This document shows, piece after piece, positions 9,917-18,254 of a stretch of 64,000 bases of DNA. The first letter of the stretch is position 1. The number at the start of each line of letters is the position of its first letter. Both the position numbers and the translations under genes were made by a program. The stretch comes from Catonella morbi ATCC 51271 (GTDB lineage: Bacteria > Bacillota > Clostridia > Lachnospirales > Lachnospiraceae), in contig NZ_KI535369.1 of assembly GCF_000160035.2 (NCBI RefSeq), positions 63,733 to 127,732 on the forward strand. The letters run 5' to 3'. Under the pieces are notes generated by a model. That model had not been told where the DNA came from. It made no database searches and worked only from the letters and a program-made list of their open reading frames with translations.

Positions 9917-10426
9917 ATGAGAGAGATTCAGGTACAAAAATTAACAAAAGATAATTTTGGAAAATATGGGGAATTTTTAGATTTACTAGATGAGAGTGAA
10001 CTGAAAAAGAAGTCTATTTTTCAGGAGGGTTTTTTTGCAGATGTGGTAGCGTTAGAATTTAACCAGGGTAATCAACCTACAATTTCTGTGTGCCATGTTA
10101 AAAAACAAAGCGACAATATCATTTCTTTTCTCGAAGCACATCAATATGCATGTGAAGGACTTCTTCCACTAGATGGAGATGTGATTATTTTTGTAGGAAT
10201 TATGGATAGAGATTTTAGAACCGAAAGTATAGAAGCTTTTTATGTTCCAAAGGGAACATTCGTAAAATTGAATCCGCTGATTGTTCATGGAACACAGTAT
10301 CCAGTGGATAAAGAAGATGTTCATATTGTTTGTATACTACCTGGAAGAACTTTTAAGAATGATATGTTGAGTAGAAGGTTGGAAACAGGAGAGCAGATAA
10401 GGATTACAAGGGGGTGTAAAAAATGA
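9917..10426 (+). CDS. Cupin-like protein (DUF4867 / ureidoglycolate-lyase-like)
   Basis: 169 residues. The segments LEAHQYACEGLLPLDGDVIIFVGI, IEAFYVPKGTFVKLNPLIVHGTQYPV and VHIVCILPGRTF look like the beta-strands and His of a cupin, in the arrangement of the AllA/DUF4867 group. Its stop overlaps the aldo/keto reductase start (ATGA). Purine-catabolism neighbours are lacking, so a true ureidoglycolate lyase role is unlikely. Proteins of this kind occur beside sugar isomerase/kinase genes; an epimerase- or mutarotase-like helper role is possible but is inference. Confidence 0.55.
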   Translation: MREIQVQKLTKDNFGKYGEFLDLLDESELKKKSIFQEGFFADVVALEFNQGNQPTISVCHVKKQSDNIISFLEAHQYACEGLLPLDGDVIIFVGIMDRDFRTESIEAFYVPKGTFVKLNPLIVHGTQYPVDKEDVHIVCILPGRTFKNDMLSRRLETGEQIRITRGCKK

Positions 10427-11370
10427 GATATAAAAAATTTAAAAATGCAGAGATCGAAGTATCACAGCTAGCGGTAGGGACTTGGGCAATCGGAGGTCAA
10501 AACTATGGAAAAGTGGATAAAAACGAAGCTATTTATGCAATTCGAAAAATGATAGAAAAGGGAGTAAATCTTATTGATACAGCTCCCTGCTACGGAAATG
10601 GAACTTCAGAAAAAATTGTAGGAGAAGTTTTGAAAGAAATTCCAAGGGAACAGGCGTTAATTTCCACAAAGTTTGGCTTGATTCCGGATATCTATACACA
10701 TGGATATAAAAAAGATACGAGTTATAAAAATGCTATGAGAGAAATTCAAAGTTCTTTGATGAATTTGGAAACAGACTATATAGATTTTTATTTTGTTCAT
10801 TGGCCAGATGTAAATACGCCTATAGATGAAACTATGGCTGCGTTGGAGGAAATGAAGCGTAAAGGCTATATACGTTATGTTGGTGTATCTAATTTTACGG
10901 CAGAACAGATAAAAGAAGCAGAACAATATATTCAGATTGATGTACAGCAGCCATTATATTCTATGGTCGATAGAGGGTTTGAAGATTTGATGTCTTGGGG
11001 ATATGATAGAGGAATTGATTCTATGACATATGGTTCTATGGGAGCGGGCATTCTTTCTGGAAAAATAAGAAGTATGCCTTCTTTTGAAAAAAATGATTTA
11101 CGTTTAAACTTTTATGATATTTATAAAGAACCCAAATTTTCAAAAATTATGGAATTGCTAAAAGTAATGGATAGTATTGCAGATGGTCATAATGTACCAG
11201 TGGGACAGGTTGCATTAAATTGGAGTACCCAGAAAGAATATGTAGGTACAGCTTTAGTAGGCGTTAGAAGTATTGAGCATGCTGATGAAAACTGTAAGAC
11301 ATTCGACTGGAAATTAACAGAAGAGGAAATGAAAATTTTAGATAGTAAAATTGAAGAGTGTGCATTGTAG
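10423..11370 (+). CDS. Aldo/keto reductase
   Basis: 315 residues with the AKR barrel and the complete catalytic tetrad: D52 (IDTAPCYGNG), Y57, K83 (STKFG) and H126 (FVHWPD). A C-terminal NADPH-binding segment is visible (ALVGVRSIEHADEN). These enzymes reduce aldehydes or oxidise sugar hydroxyls with NAD(P)H. It overlaps the cupin-like gene by 4 bp and is followed after 11 bases by the aldolase, so it is part of the same transcript. It could reduce the aldehyde released by aldol cleavage, or oxidise the sugar before cleavage; the sequence does not decide. Confidence 0.88.
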   Translation: MRYKKFKNAEIEVSQLAVGTWAIGGQNYGKVDKNEAIYAIRKMIEKGVNLIDTAPCYGNGTSEKIVGEVLKEIPREQALISTKFGLIPDIYTHGYKKDTSYKNAMREIQSSLMNLETDYIDFYFVHWPDVNTPIDETMAALEEMKRKGYIRYVGVSNFTAEQIKEAEQYIQIDVQQPLYSMVDRGFEDLMSWGYDRGIDSMTYGSMGAGILSGKIRSMPSFEKNDLRLNFYDIYKEPKFSKIMELLKVMDSIADGHNVPVGQVALNWSTQKEYVGTALVGVRSIEHADENCKTFDWKLTEEEMKILDSKIEECAL

Positions 11371-11381
11371 GAGGGAAGAAT

Positions 11382-12236
11382 ATGCCTAAAGCAAAAGTAA
11401 AAGATATTTTAACATATGCAACAGAAAATAGGTTTGGTGTTGCTGCAATTAATACTTTAAATATTGAAACTGTTAAATATGTTATAGAAGCAGCAGAAAG
11501 AGAAAGAGTTCCCATAATTGTTCAGTTTTATCCCGGATTTTCAGACTACACAGATTTAAAGCATTTGGCTTTTGCAGCCTGCAATATGGCAGAAAAAGCA
11601 TCTATTCCTGTTGGAGTACATCTGGATCATTCTGTAACATATGAAATTGCAGTAGGAGGGATTCGGGATGGATTTCCTTCAGTTATGATAGATGGTTCAA
11701 CGAAACCTTTCCAAGAAAATGTAGAACTAACTAAAAATGTGGTGCGTGTGGCTAAGGTGTTTGGAATTGACGTTGAAGCAGAGCTAGGGCATGTTGGAAA
11801 TGGAGATAACATTGACGCAATTGATAATATGAACTATTATACTAAAGTAGAAGATGCAGTAAGATTTGTGGAACAGGCGGGTTGTGATTCACTTGCTATT
11901 GCTGTTGGAAATGCTCATGGTCCGTATGTGAAAACACCGAATTTAGATTTAGAAAGAATTTATGCTATACGAAAAAAGGTAAATATTCCTTTGGTACTAC
12001 ATGGATGTTCTGATATTCCAGAAGAACAGATAAAAGAAGCTGTAAATTTAGGAATGAGCAAATTTAATATTGCTACAGAGTATTTTCGTACCATGTATCA
12101 AAGTATAGAAAAGCGGATTAATAACCATGAATTTGAGGGGAATGGAGTCAAATTAATGTATGACATTAAAGAAGAGATGATTGATTTTGTGATTCAGAAA
12201 ATAAGGTTATTAAATCCAAATAAGTATTCTATGTAA
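11382..12236 (+). CDS. Class II ketose-bisphosphate aldolase
   Basis: 284 residues from the ATG at 11382, chosen because AGGAGGG begins at 11369; an upstream GTG in frame has no such site. The zinc and catalytic residues of the Fba/GatY/KbaY family are in place: VHLDHS (D82 proton donor, H83 ligand), EAELGHVGNGDN, a His in GNAHGPYVKTPNLDLERI and a His in VLHGCSDIP. The phosphate-binding loop SKFNIATE is near the C-terminus. The enzyme cleaves a phosphorylated ketose to dihydroxyacetone phosphate (or an analogue) and an aldehyde. With the upstream kinase and isomerase it completes a glycolysis-like route. Confidence 0.9.
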   Translation: MPKAKVKDILTYATENRFGVAAINTLNIETVKYVIEAAERERVPIIVQFYPGFSDYTDLKHLAFAACNMAEKASIPVGVHLDHSVTYEIAVGGIRDGFPSVMIDGSTKPFQENVELTKNVVRVAKVFGIDVEAELGHVGNGDNIDAIDNMNYYTKVEDAVRFVEQAGCDSLAIAVGNAHGPYVKTPNLDLERIYAIRKKVNIPLVLHGCSDIPEEQIKEAVNLGMSKFNIATEYFRTMYQSIEKRINNHEFEGNGVKLMYDIKEEMIDFVIQKIRLLNPNKYSM

Positions 12237-12256
12237 ACTTAGTATTAGGAAAAGGG

Positions 12257-13828
12257 ATGGAAATAGAGATGACAAAACAATTTAATTATGATGATTTGCC
12301 AGTTATTCAAACCAGACAAGGCAAGATTCGAGGATATCAGAGTGGGGGAACCTATATTTTTAAAGGGATTGTATATGCTCGAGCTAAGAGATTTCAAAAA
12401 GCGGAAGAACCTGAATGTTGGGATGGTATTAAGGAAGCCACTTCTTATGGTTATGTAAGTCCTATGTTGCAAGAAGATGTTCCAAATGGTGAGTTGATGG
12501 TTCCACACAGATATTGGATTCAAAATGAAAATTGTCAGAATTTAAATATATGGACGCAATCCCTTGATAAAATGGCAATGAGGCCAGTGCTTGTATGGTT
12601 CCATGGAGGTGGATTTTCTATGGGAAGTTCTATTGAGCAAAAAGCATACAATGGAGAGAATATGAGTAAGTATGGAGATGTAGTTGTCGTTACGGTGAAT
12701 CATAGGCTTAATATTCTTGGGTATTTAGATTTGTCTCAATATGGTGAAAAATACGCAGATTCTGCAAATGCAGGGCAGAAAGATCTAATTGCTGCTTTAA
12801 AGTGGATAAAAGAAAATATAAAGGAATTTGGTGGAAATCCTCAGAATGTAACAATTTTTGGACAATCTGGTGGAGGTATGAAAGTGAGCGGTCTAATGCA
12901 GATGAAAGAAGCAGATGGACTGTTTCAAAAAGGAATTATTATGAGTGGTGTTCCAGATAAATCATATAAATATAGTGATAAAGATTCTACACCTTTGATT
13001 ACAGCATTACTGGAAGAATTAAATTTTACAGAAGATGAGGTGGATAAACTAGAAGACATTCCTTATGCTCAGTTGGCTCAAGCTTATAATAAAGTGAGTC
13101 CTAAATTAGAAGCAGAAGGTGAATATGTTGGATGTACACCGAAGCCTAATGATTTTTATAAAGGAGAAGGACCAGATGTAGGGTTTCGTAAAGAGGCTAC
13201 AAAGATACCACTTATGATAGGAAGCGTCTTTGGAGAGTTTTATATGAAACCACAGACTTTTTTTAAAGATGAGATATCAAAAGAAGAACTAATGAAAAGA
13301 ATTGGTGATAGATTTGGAGATTGGGGAGAAGAATTATCCGATGTTTTTCAGGAGGTTTATCCAGAGAAAAATTTAGCTGATTTACTTACATTGGATACAG
13401 TATTTCGTTGTCCTACTAAAAAGTTTATAAAAGAGTTTGCAAAATCAGGAGGTAAAATCTATTCGTATCTTTTTACGTTGGAATTTCCTTATCAGCATGG
13501 AAAGACAGCATGGCATTGTTCGGATATACCATTTATATTTCATAATACAGAGCTAGTTCCTGTAACGAATATACCAGAGATTTCAGACAAACTGGAAAAG
13601 CAGATGTTTGATGCGGTTATTCATTTTGTAGAGACAGGAGATCCTAATCATCTAGGAATTCCGCAATGGCCCGTTTCTACAGAAGATAGAGAGGCAACAA
13701 TGATTTTTGATAGAGTTTGTACAGTGCGTTTTAATTTTGATGATTATTTACTAGAATTATATAAGAAAGCTCTTCCAAATTTAACACTGGCGAATATAAC
13801 TCAAGAAGATAATCAAATACAGCATTGA
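12257..13828 (+). CDS. Type B carboxylesterase
   Basis: 523 residues, alpha/beta hydrolase. The oxyanion hole HGGGF starts at H116; the nucleophile elbow GQSGGG gives S204; the catalytic His is probably H420 in TAWHCSDIPFIF. There is no signal peptide, so it acts in the cytoplasm. An alternative ATG at 12269 is also preceded by a purine stretch. As the last gene before a strong terminator it probably belongs to the sugar operon, where an esterase could remove acyl groups from the imported glycoside. The actual ester is unknown. Confidence 0.88.
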   Translation: MEIEMTKQFNYDDLPVIQTRQGKIRGYQSGGTYIFKGIVYARAKRFQKAEEPECWDGIKEATSYGYVSPMLQEDVPNGELMVPHRYWIQNENCQNLNIWTQSLDKMAMRPVLVWFHGGGFSMGSSIEQKAYNGENMSKYGDVVVVTVNHRLNILGYLDLSQYGEKYADSANAGQKDLIAALKWIKENIKEFGGNPQNVTIFGQSGGGMKVSGLMQMKEADGLFQKGIIMSGVPDKSYKYSDKDSTPLITALLEELNFTEDEVDKLEDIPYAQLAQAYNKVSPKLEAEGEYVGCTPKPNDFYKGEGPDVGFRKEATKIPLMIGSVFGEFYMKPQTFFKDEISKEELMKRIGDRFGDWGEELSDVFQEVYPEKNLADLLTLDTVFRCPTKKFIKEFAKSGGKIYSYLFTLEFPYQHGKTAWHCSDIPFIFHNTELVPVTNIPEISDKLEKQMFDAVIHFVETGDPNHLGIPQWPVSTEDREATMIFDRVCTVRFNFDDYLLELYKKALPNLTLANITQEDNQIQH

Positions 13829-13845
13829 TGTAATTAAAAGGGGCT

Positions 13846-13866
13846 ATCGGTCAATACCGATTTTTA
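13846..13866 (+). terminator. Terminator after the carboxylesterase
   Basis: ATCGGT-CAAT-ACCGAT followed by a T run, 18 bases after the stop codon of the esterase. Confidence 0.75.
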
Positions 13867-13880
13867 GGCTCTAAATCTTA

Positions 13881-13951
13881 AAATACGAATCTCCCATAGA
13901 AATCAGTATTTTTAATACTTGAACTTCTTTAGGAGATTCGTATTTTTTCTT
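13881..13951 (+). terminator. Long stem-loop, probably a second terminator
   Basis: A 14-bp arm at 13881-13894 pairs with 13932-13945. A small inner hairpin (AGTATT/AATACT) fills the loop, and TTTTTTCTTTTC follows. It may be a second terminator of the sugar operon or an old element boundary. From 13952 to 14117 I see no gene. Confidence 0.65.
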
Positions 13952-14117
13952 TTCTGTATGTATTTTAGGACGCAAAAACCCCTTGGCTTAATTTTTGAAA
14001 GCAACCTTTTTCTAAGCAGTCTTTTCTTCGGTTTTTCCTTCAAATTTCGTAAGCGCTTAAATTTTAGGCGTTGGTAGAAAAATATCCGGCTACTTTTCAG
14101 TAACCGGAGTACTTTGA

Positions 14118-14276
14118 CAATTCACAGTGATTCCGGTAGCTACGGAAAGAAATAACCTTTCCGTAGCAGGGCCAATGAAGCTGTCTGTAGGAAGTTTTCA
14201 TCTAACAATACCAAATGGAACAGATCCTCAGCTTCTGGCTCAAACGCTTCGCATTGTGAAGGAGTTGGAATGTTAG
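14118..14276 (+). pseudogene. tnpA: IS66 accessory tnpA remnant (3' end only)
   Basis: An in-frame fragment reads TVIPVATERNNLS...KLSVGSFHLTIPNGTDPQ and ends ...TLRIVKELEC, the usual C-terminus of IS66-family TnpA (about 110-130 residues when whole). A stop codon interrupts the frame at 14115-14117 and no N-terminus precedes it. Its stop overlaps the tnpB start, the normal IS66 gene order. A perfect 11-bp hairpin (14139-14149 / 14157-14167) lies inside the fragment. Confidence 0.75.
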
Positions 14277-14614
14277 GGGATATCACAGCCGCCGATGAAA
14301 TCTATATCGTAACAGGCAGAACGGATATGCGGAAATCCATTGACGGGCTGTGTGCTATTGTAGAGGATCAACTCCATATGGATCCAAGGCGAAGCACCCT
14401 GTATCTTTTCTGTGGAAAACGTTGTGACAGGATCAAAGCTTTGCTCTGGGAATCTGACGGATTTGTGCTGTTGTATAAACGTATGGAAGTCCAGGGCAGA
14501 TTCCGCTTGTCCAGAAATCAGTTGGAAGTAAAGCAACTGACCTGGCAGCAATTCGACTGGCTCATGTCCGGTCTTGAAATCGAACAACCAAAAGCATTCA
14601 AACCTACGCAATGA
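14270..14614 (+). CDS. tnpB: IS66 family accessory protein TnpB
   Basis: 114 residues, full length for the family. The IS66 Orf2 signature is clear: EIYIVTGRTDMRKSIDGL, then RRSTLYLFCGKRCDRIKALLWESDGFVLLYKRM, and a C-terminal QFDWLMSGLEI. It works with TnpA and the TnpC transposase in IS66 transposition. No TnpC gene follows, so this is an orphan remnant of an inactive element. The GC content is visibly higher than in the flanking sugar operon, as expected for transferred DNA. Confidence 0.9.
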   Translation: MLGDITAADEIYIVTGRTDMRKSIDGLCAIVEDQLHMDPRRSTLYLFCGKRCDRIKALLWESDGFVLLYKRMEVQGRFRLSRNQLEVKQLTWQQFDWLMSGLEIEQPKAFKPTQ

Positions 14615-14732
14615 TCGTGTAAAACCTCTATGCCAGCCAACAAAAACGGGGAGCTTTCCACACCCTGTATCATGTCTGCAATCCCTTGTAAATACTGGGT
14701 GTTCCGCTTCTTTTTCATTGCTTTTTATGGTA

Positions 14733-14764
14733 TAATTCCTAAGGAAAGTAATTCCTAAGGAAAG
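14733..14764. repeat. Two tandem 16-bp repeats
   Basis: TAATTCCTAAGGAAAG occurs twice head to tail (14733-14748, 14749-14764). Each unit contains the near-palindrome TTCCT-A-AGGAA. Confidence 0.8.
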
Positions 14765-14838
14765 TATCAGATTCAGAGCAAAAAAACAGAACAGATTCTT
14801 CTGAAAGGTTAAATCTGCTCTGAATGTGATTCTTTCCA

Positions 14839-14853
14839 ATTGTACCAAGTCGC
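14839..14853 (-). repeat. Left copy of the element's inverted repeat
   Basis: ATTGTACCAAGTCGC, perfect reverse complement of 17100-17114. On the - strand it is preceded by a five-base-pair hairpin, AAGTC-CCGC-GACTT. Confidence 0.7.
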
Positions 14854-15029
14854 GGGACTTTAGCTGCAAACTGTATGGGGATTGCTTTCTTTTTACAAAG
14901 CTCAAAAGCTGAAATCATGGCGGTCTGTAATACCAAACGTGGCATTTTCTGCTAATCTTTTGGATTTTTAGGTACACTTAACAGACCTCCAGGAAGCAGG
15001 CCTAAAAAAATATATAGTGAAACTGCAAA

Positions 15030-16187
15030 TCAGGAAGGCGGTGCATAACACCTTCCAAGCTGTTTCATGGCAGGATGCCCACATTCCGGGCACATACATA
15101 TATCAAAATTCCAAATGGCCTTTAAGAGTTCTGCCATTGTTAGCCCCGAGTAGCGCTGCTTAAAGCGGCGGCCATTCTGAAGCTTAAATATAACCTTCAG
15201 ATTCTTTTGCTTCATACGGTTGTTAAGAAAACCATAGTACCGTATTTTTTGAAATCCGGAAGGCAGCACATGCATCAGGTAACGCCTGATAAACTCCATA
15301 TGTGTAAGGGTAATACGGCGTTTGGGGTCTCCCGGTTTTCTCCCTCTGGCGGAGAAAGCCACCCCGTTTTCCGTAATACCAGGAATCCTGCTGTTTGATA
15401 TGGCAATCTTGTGGGTATAGCGGCCGAGGTACTCAATTGCATTACCAAAACCGTTAAAGGTTTTCTTTATGTAGGGACACCATTCCTTTTCGTAGAGATT
15501 GTTTTTCCATTCTTTCCAGTTATAAGAATTGCGAAGCTTTTCACAGGAATGTGAAAACACAAGGGAGCCGCTCTCATAAAGGGAGGAAAGGTTTGCCATA
15601 TACTTTCCTCTGAACTTGTCCCTGAGAACCCTTACAGGTATGAAGAAGCTTCCGGAGGACTTGCGGATTTTACCATCTTTTGTAAGCCCTCCACCGGATA
15701 TGATGCAGTGCATGTGTACATGGTAGTTCATTTCCTGATTCCAGGTGTGGAGAATCTGGATAATTCCGGGTGTTGCCCCGAGCTGCTTCTTATCAGCAGA
15801 CAATTCCAGAAGTGTCTCAGCGCAGCATCTGTGAAAAAGCCCATATAAAAGTTTCTGGTTACAGTAAATGAGCGGATTCAGTTCATGAGGAAGGGTAAAT
15901 ACCACATGGAAATAAGGTGCTTCAATTACTTCAGCCCTGCGTTTATCCACCCATATTTCCTTTAAAACAGCCTGGCAGTTTGGGCAGTTACGGTTACGGC
16001 AGGAATTATTATGAACCTCAGTGTGTCCGCAGTCCGAGCAACGGCTTAAGTTAAAACCGCGTTTTCCTGACTTACATTTCAGAATGGCATTAGCAGCTTT
16101 TATCTGTGTATCAGACTGGAAATACTTTCTTTCACAGTAGCCCTCATAGGCGAGTTCAAATATTTCCCGGATTCCGTAATCACTCAT
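15030..16187 (-). CDS. IS91 family transposase (Y-type HUH)
   Basis: 385 residues from the ATG at 16187, which overlaps the stop of the upstream recombinase frame by 8 bp; an extended start at 16211 is less likely. The N-terminal zinc ribbon is visible ([23 protein letters not shown]), followed by the HUH motif [14 protein letters not shown] and a downstream Tyr region ([16 protein letters not shown]) typical of the Y2_Tnp domain. The enzyme nicks DNA and moves the element by rolling-circle transposition. It looks intact. Its GC content is clearly above that of the neighbouring operons. Confidence 0.92.
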   Translation of the reverse strand: MSDYGIREIFELAYEGYCERKYFQSDTQIKAANAILKCKSGKRGFNLSRCSDCGHTEVHNNSCRNRNCPNCQAVLKEIWVDKRRAEVIEAPYFHVVFTLPHELNPLIYCNQKLLYGLFHRCCAETLLELSADKKQLGATPGIIQILHTWNQEMNYHVHMHCIISGGGLTKDGKIRKSSGSFFIPVRVLRDKFRGKYMANLSSLYESGSLVFSHSCEKLRNSYNWKEWKNNLYEKEWCPYIKKTFNGFGNAIEYLGRYTHKIAISNSRIPGITENGVAFSARGRKPGDPKRRITLTHMEFIRRYLMHVLPSGFQKIRYYGFLNNRMKQKNLKVIFKLQNGRRFKQRYSGLTMAELLKAIWNFDICMCPECGHPAMKQLGRCYAPPS

Positions 16188-16851
16188 GGTACTCACCTGC
16201 AAGAGAGTCAAAAGGGCTTATGGCTTTGCGGAGGGCACCGGCGGACAGGTGGACATAGATTGTGGTGGAATTCAGGGATTTATGTCCCATAAGAGCTTTT
16301 ATGGTAAGCAGGTCTGTTCCGTTTTCATACAAATGTGTGCCAAAGGCATGACGGTCATTTCTGCTTTTTGAATGGGCAATATGCAGTCTCATATTTTTAC
16401 GTTCAACATCTTCGTAACGGAGACGGCATACTTAACCAATACGGAGACCGGAGGAATACATAAGCGTGGCCATAGTTCTCTGTTTTAAATCAGGGATGGT
16501 TGAAATGAACTGCCAGGTTTCTTCTTTTGAGGGAACAAAAGGAAGATACTCATTAAACCTGCGCATCGGCAGCTGAGTATCATCCCAGCTTTTGTGAAGT
16601 ACGTACAGCGTAAAGAAATGCAGCTGTGAAATGGCACAGTTAATGGTGCGGTCAGAAAGAGTCCTGGATTTTTGTAACCAGCGTATATAATCACGGAGTT
16701 CACTCCATGAAACATCTTCCGGTGACTTATGAAGTATGTCCATAAGATAGTGCAGATAAGCTTTGATATATGTACAGAAGTTTGAAAGAGTATGGTCGGT
16801 AAGACCTCTGAGGGAAATCATTTCCCTGAAGTAATCTAAATATTTATCCAT
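16180..16851 (-). pseudogene. Tyrosine recombinase of the IS91 element, broken
   Basis: The N-terminal SAM-like domain is intact (MDKYLDYFREMISLRGLTDHTLSNF...) up to the first catalytic motif SGLRIG. There an in-frame TAA (16432-16434) interrupts the protein where GEV is expected. The same frame then continues [27 protein letters not shown] and jumps straight to [35 protein letters not shown]. Family members have roughly 90 residues between those points, so the second catalytic Lys and the His of HxxR are lost. The later His (GHKS) and the Tyr region (STTIYVHL) remain. The gene has thus suffered both a nonsense change and an internal deletion. The transposase starts within its last codons. 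Confidence 0.85.
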
Positions 16852-17090
16852 GATAAAATCTCCTTTGAAATGAAATAAAAGTAACGGTTACATTTCAAAA
16901 GAGGTGGTGGACGGCTGAAAAAACAAAATAAATAGTTGTTGAGATGATAAAAAAATGTTAAAATAAACATGGCGGTTGAGGGATTGTGTTTGTTTATGTG
17001 ATAGTGGTATATCTCAATAATACAATATAATTTCAAAAACTGCCACTTTTATTGTGGGAAAGTAGAAAATTAATTATAATAAGGCTAGCT

Positions 17091-17114
17091 GTCGCATAAG
17101 CGACTTGGTACAAT
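17091..17114 (+). repeat. Right inverted-repeat copy with adjacent hairpin
   Basis: GTCGC-ATAA-GCGAC followed by TTGGTACAAT. Bases 17100-17114 are the perfect reverse complement of 14839-14853. The stretch 16852-17090 holds no gene that I can support. Confidence 0.7.
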
Positions 17115-17177
17115 AAAATATAAACATTTTTAGATTTGCAGCAGTTGGTGATAGAGTATCTCAAGGAGGATGGACAT

Positions 17178-18233
17178 ATGGACTATTTATTCAAGTCGGT
17201 GCATAAGATTGATTATGATGCTGAAAGCTTTGTAGAGGTTGAGATGCAACCTAATTTTGATCACTTTGTAACAGAACTATTAACGAATATAAATGAGAAT
17301 GTAGTAAATAGAGCCTATGAACCATCATCTCAATCAACGCAGGTTGTAACTGATATTAGAAATATATTTTCTTTTATTGAGATAGAAGACATTGAGCCGG
17401 AGGAAATGATGGATAGAGTCAAGGAATATGCAGATGATATAGCTCAAAGACTTTTCGATAAAGAAAAACTTAAACAAGAACAAATATATCGGATGGGTCA
17501 AAATGTAAAAAAAGGAAGCTTAATACAAGCAGCTATCAAGAATGGAGATAACTACGAGTATTTGTTGGCAAAGGTTGAACATTCTGCATTTGTTGATGAT
17601 TCTGATTTTTCATTTAAATCGGGGTTTTCTAGTGAACAGAAGAAAATATGGAAAACATGTATTTTTAATTGCAGGATAGAGGATGAAGATATATCAATCG
17701 ATGAAGCAAAAGTATATGTTAGTAATAGTGGGAAATACTGGGCTGATGATTTTTTGGAATTAAAAGAATTATCTACCGATGCCCAAAATACAAAGAGAGC
17801 ATTTAGTGCAATTGATTCTCTTCTTTCAAGGGAAGTTAAGAAAAGTGCTCCTGGGGATTATACTGTGATAAGAAATACCTTTGTGGGATATATGAAGAGA
17901 GAACAACAATTAGACTATAATGAAATGATTTCGACAATTTTGGATGACTATCAAGCTGATAGTTTGTCACAGGATAGTTTAGATGAATTAAAGAATAAAT
18001 TAATGGAATTGCCAGATAAAAGAAAATTTGACAGATCGTTTACAGTTGTACCAAAGGAGATAAGGGCGAAAGTAAGACAATTATATAAAGTTAATGATGG
18101 TATAGAGATTAAAGTAAACGATTTCGTGCAGGATATCAAACAAAAAATATCAGCAGAGGAAGATGTGGTAACTGGAACAAAATACATTCGAATAATGACT
18201 AATAATGAGGATGTTTATCAGCAATTTAGATAA
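17178..18233 (+). CDS. NA37/YejK-like nucleoid-associated protein
   Basis: 351 residues from the ATG at 17178 with AAGGAGG at 17163-17169; the frame is open further upstream but has no better start. No membrane segment. The C-terminal part (FDRSFTVVPKEIRAKVRQLYKVNDGIEIKVNDF, then GTKYIRIMTNNEDVYQQF) follows the strand-rich pattern of the 37-kDa nucleoid-associated family, where E. coli YejK has ESF...LTINFD...LTIKG...LRDQL. The middle has a paired-strand region (LLAKVEHSAFVDDSDFSFKSGF) as in that family. YejK-type proteins bind DNA. Similarity is from memory of the fold pattern, so it is moderate. Eighteen bases separate it from the membrane-protein gene, with which it forms a two-gene unit next to mobile DNA. 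Confidence 0.5.
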   Translation: MDYLFKSVHKIDYDAESFVEVEMQPNFDHFVTELLTNINENVVNRAYEPSSQSTQVVTDIRNIFSFIEIEDIEPEEMMDRVKEYADDIAQRLFDKEKLKQEQIYRMGQNVKKGSLIQAAIKNGDNYEYLLAKVEHSAFVDDSDFSFKSGFSSEQKKIWKTCIFNCRIEDEDISIDEAKVYVSNSGKYWADDFLELKELSTDAQNTKRAFSAIDSLLSREVKKSAPGDYTVIRNTFVGYMKREQQLDYNEMISTILDDYQADSLSQDSLDELKNKLMELPDKRKFDRSFTVVPKEIRAKVRQLYKVNDGIEIKVNDFVQDIKQKISAEEDVVTGTKYIRIMTNNEDVYQQFR

Positions 18234-18254
18234 GAGAAAAGGTGGAATGTTTTG

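Larger units (their letters stand above)
14118..14614 (+). mobile_element. IS66 family remnant
   Basis: Truncated tnpA plus intact tnpB, with the large transposase gene and recognisable terminal repeats missing. The next 225 bases hold no supported gene. Confidence 0.8.
14839..17114 (-). mobile_element. IS91-type element (transposase + broken recombinase) bracketed by 15-bp inverted repeat
   Basis: The element carries an IS91 family HUH transposase and a decayed tyrosine recombinase, both on the - strand. A perfect 15-bp inverted repeat lies on either side: 14839-14853 (ATTGTACCAAGTCGC) and 17100-17114 (GCGACTTGGTACAAT). Each copy is part of a small hairpin followed by TTGGTACAA: stem AAGTC/GACTT with loop CCGC at the left (read on the - strand), stem GTCGC/GCGAC with loop ATAA at the right. 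IS91 elements are rolling-circle transposons with subterminal hairpins, which fits, but classical IS91 has no long terminal repeats, so the exact ends are inference. Confidence 0.6.

Noticed and set aside
9917-10426. Ureidoglycolate lyase in purine breakdown
   Set aside because: No allantoin or purine genes nearby; the gene is embedded in a sugar operon.
4032-12236. Sulfoquinovose degradation (GH31 SQase + isomerase + kinase + class II aldolase)
   Set aside because: The gene set is superficially similar, but the GH31 protein is YicI-like and lacks the SQase insertion with sulfonate-binding Arg and Trp. No sulfonate transporter or sulfolactaldehyde gene is seen.
14518-14718. - strand frame starting MKKKRNTQYLQGIADMIQG
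   Set aside because: The start looks protein-like, but it has no ribosome site and its second half is antisense to tnpB. At most a gene fragment.
14273-14945. Long - strand reading frames over the IS66 remnant
   Set aside because: They are antisense to tnpB, lack ribosome sites and have improbable composition.
14739-14945. - strand frame of 68 residues with FELCKKKAIPIQFAAKVPRLG
   Set aside because: It crosses the left inverted repeat of the IS91-type element, has no ribosome site and matches nothing I recognise.
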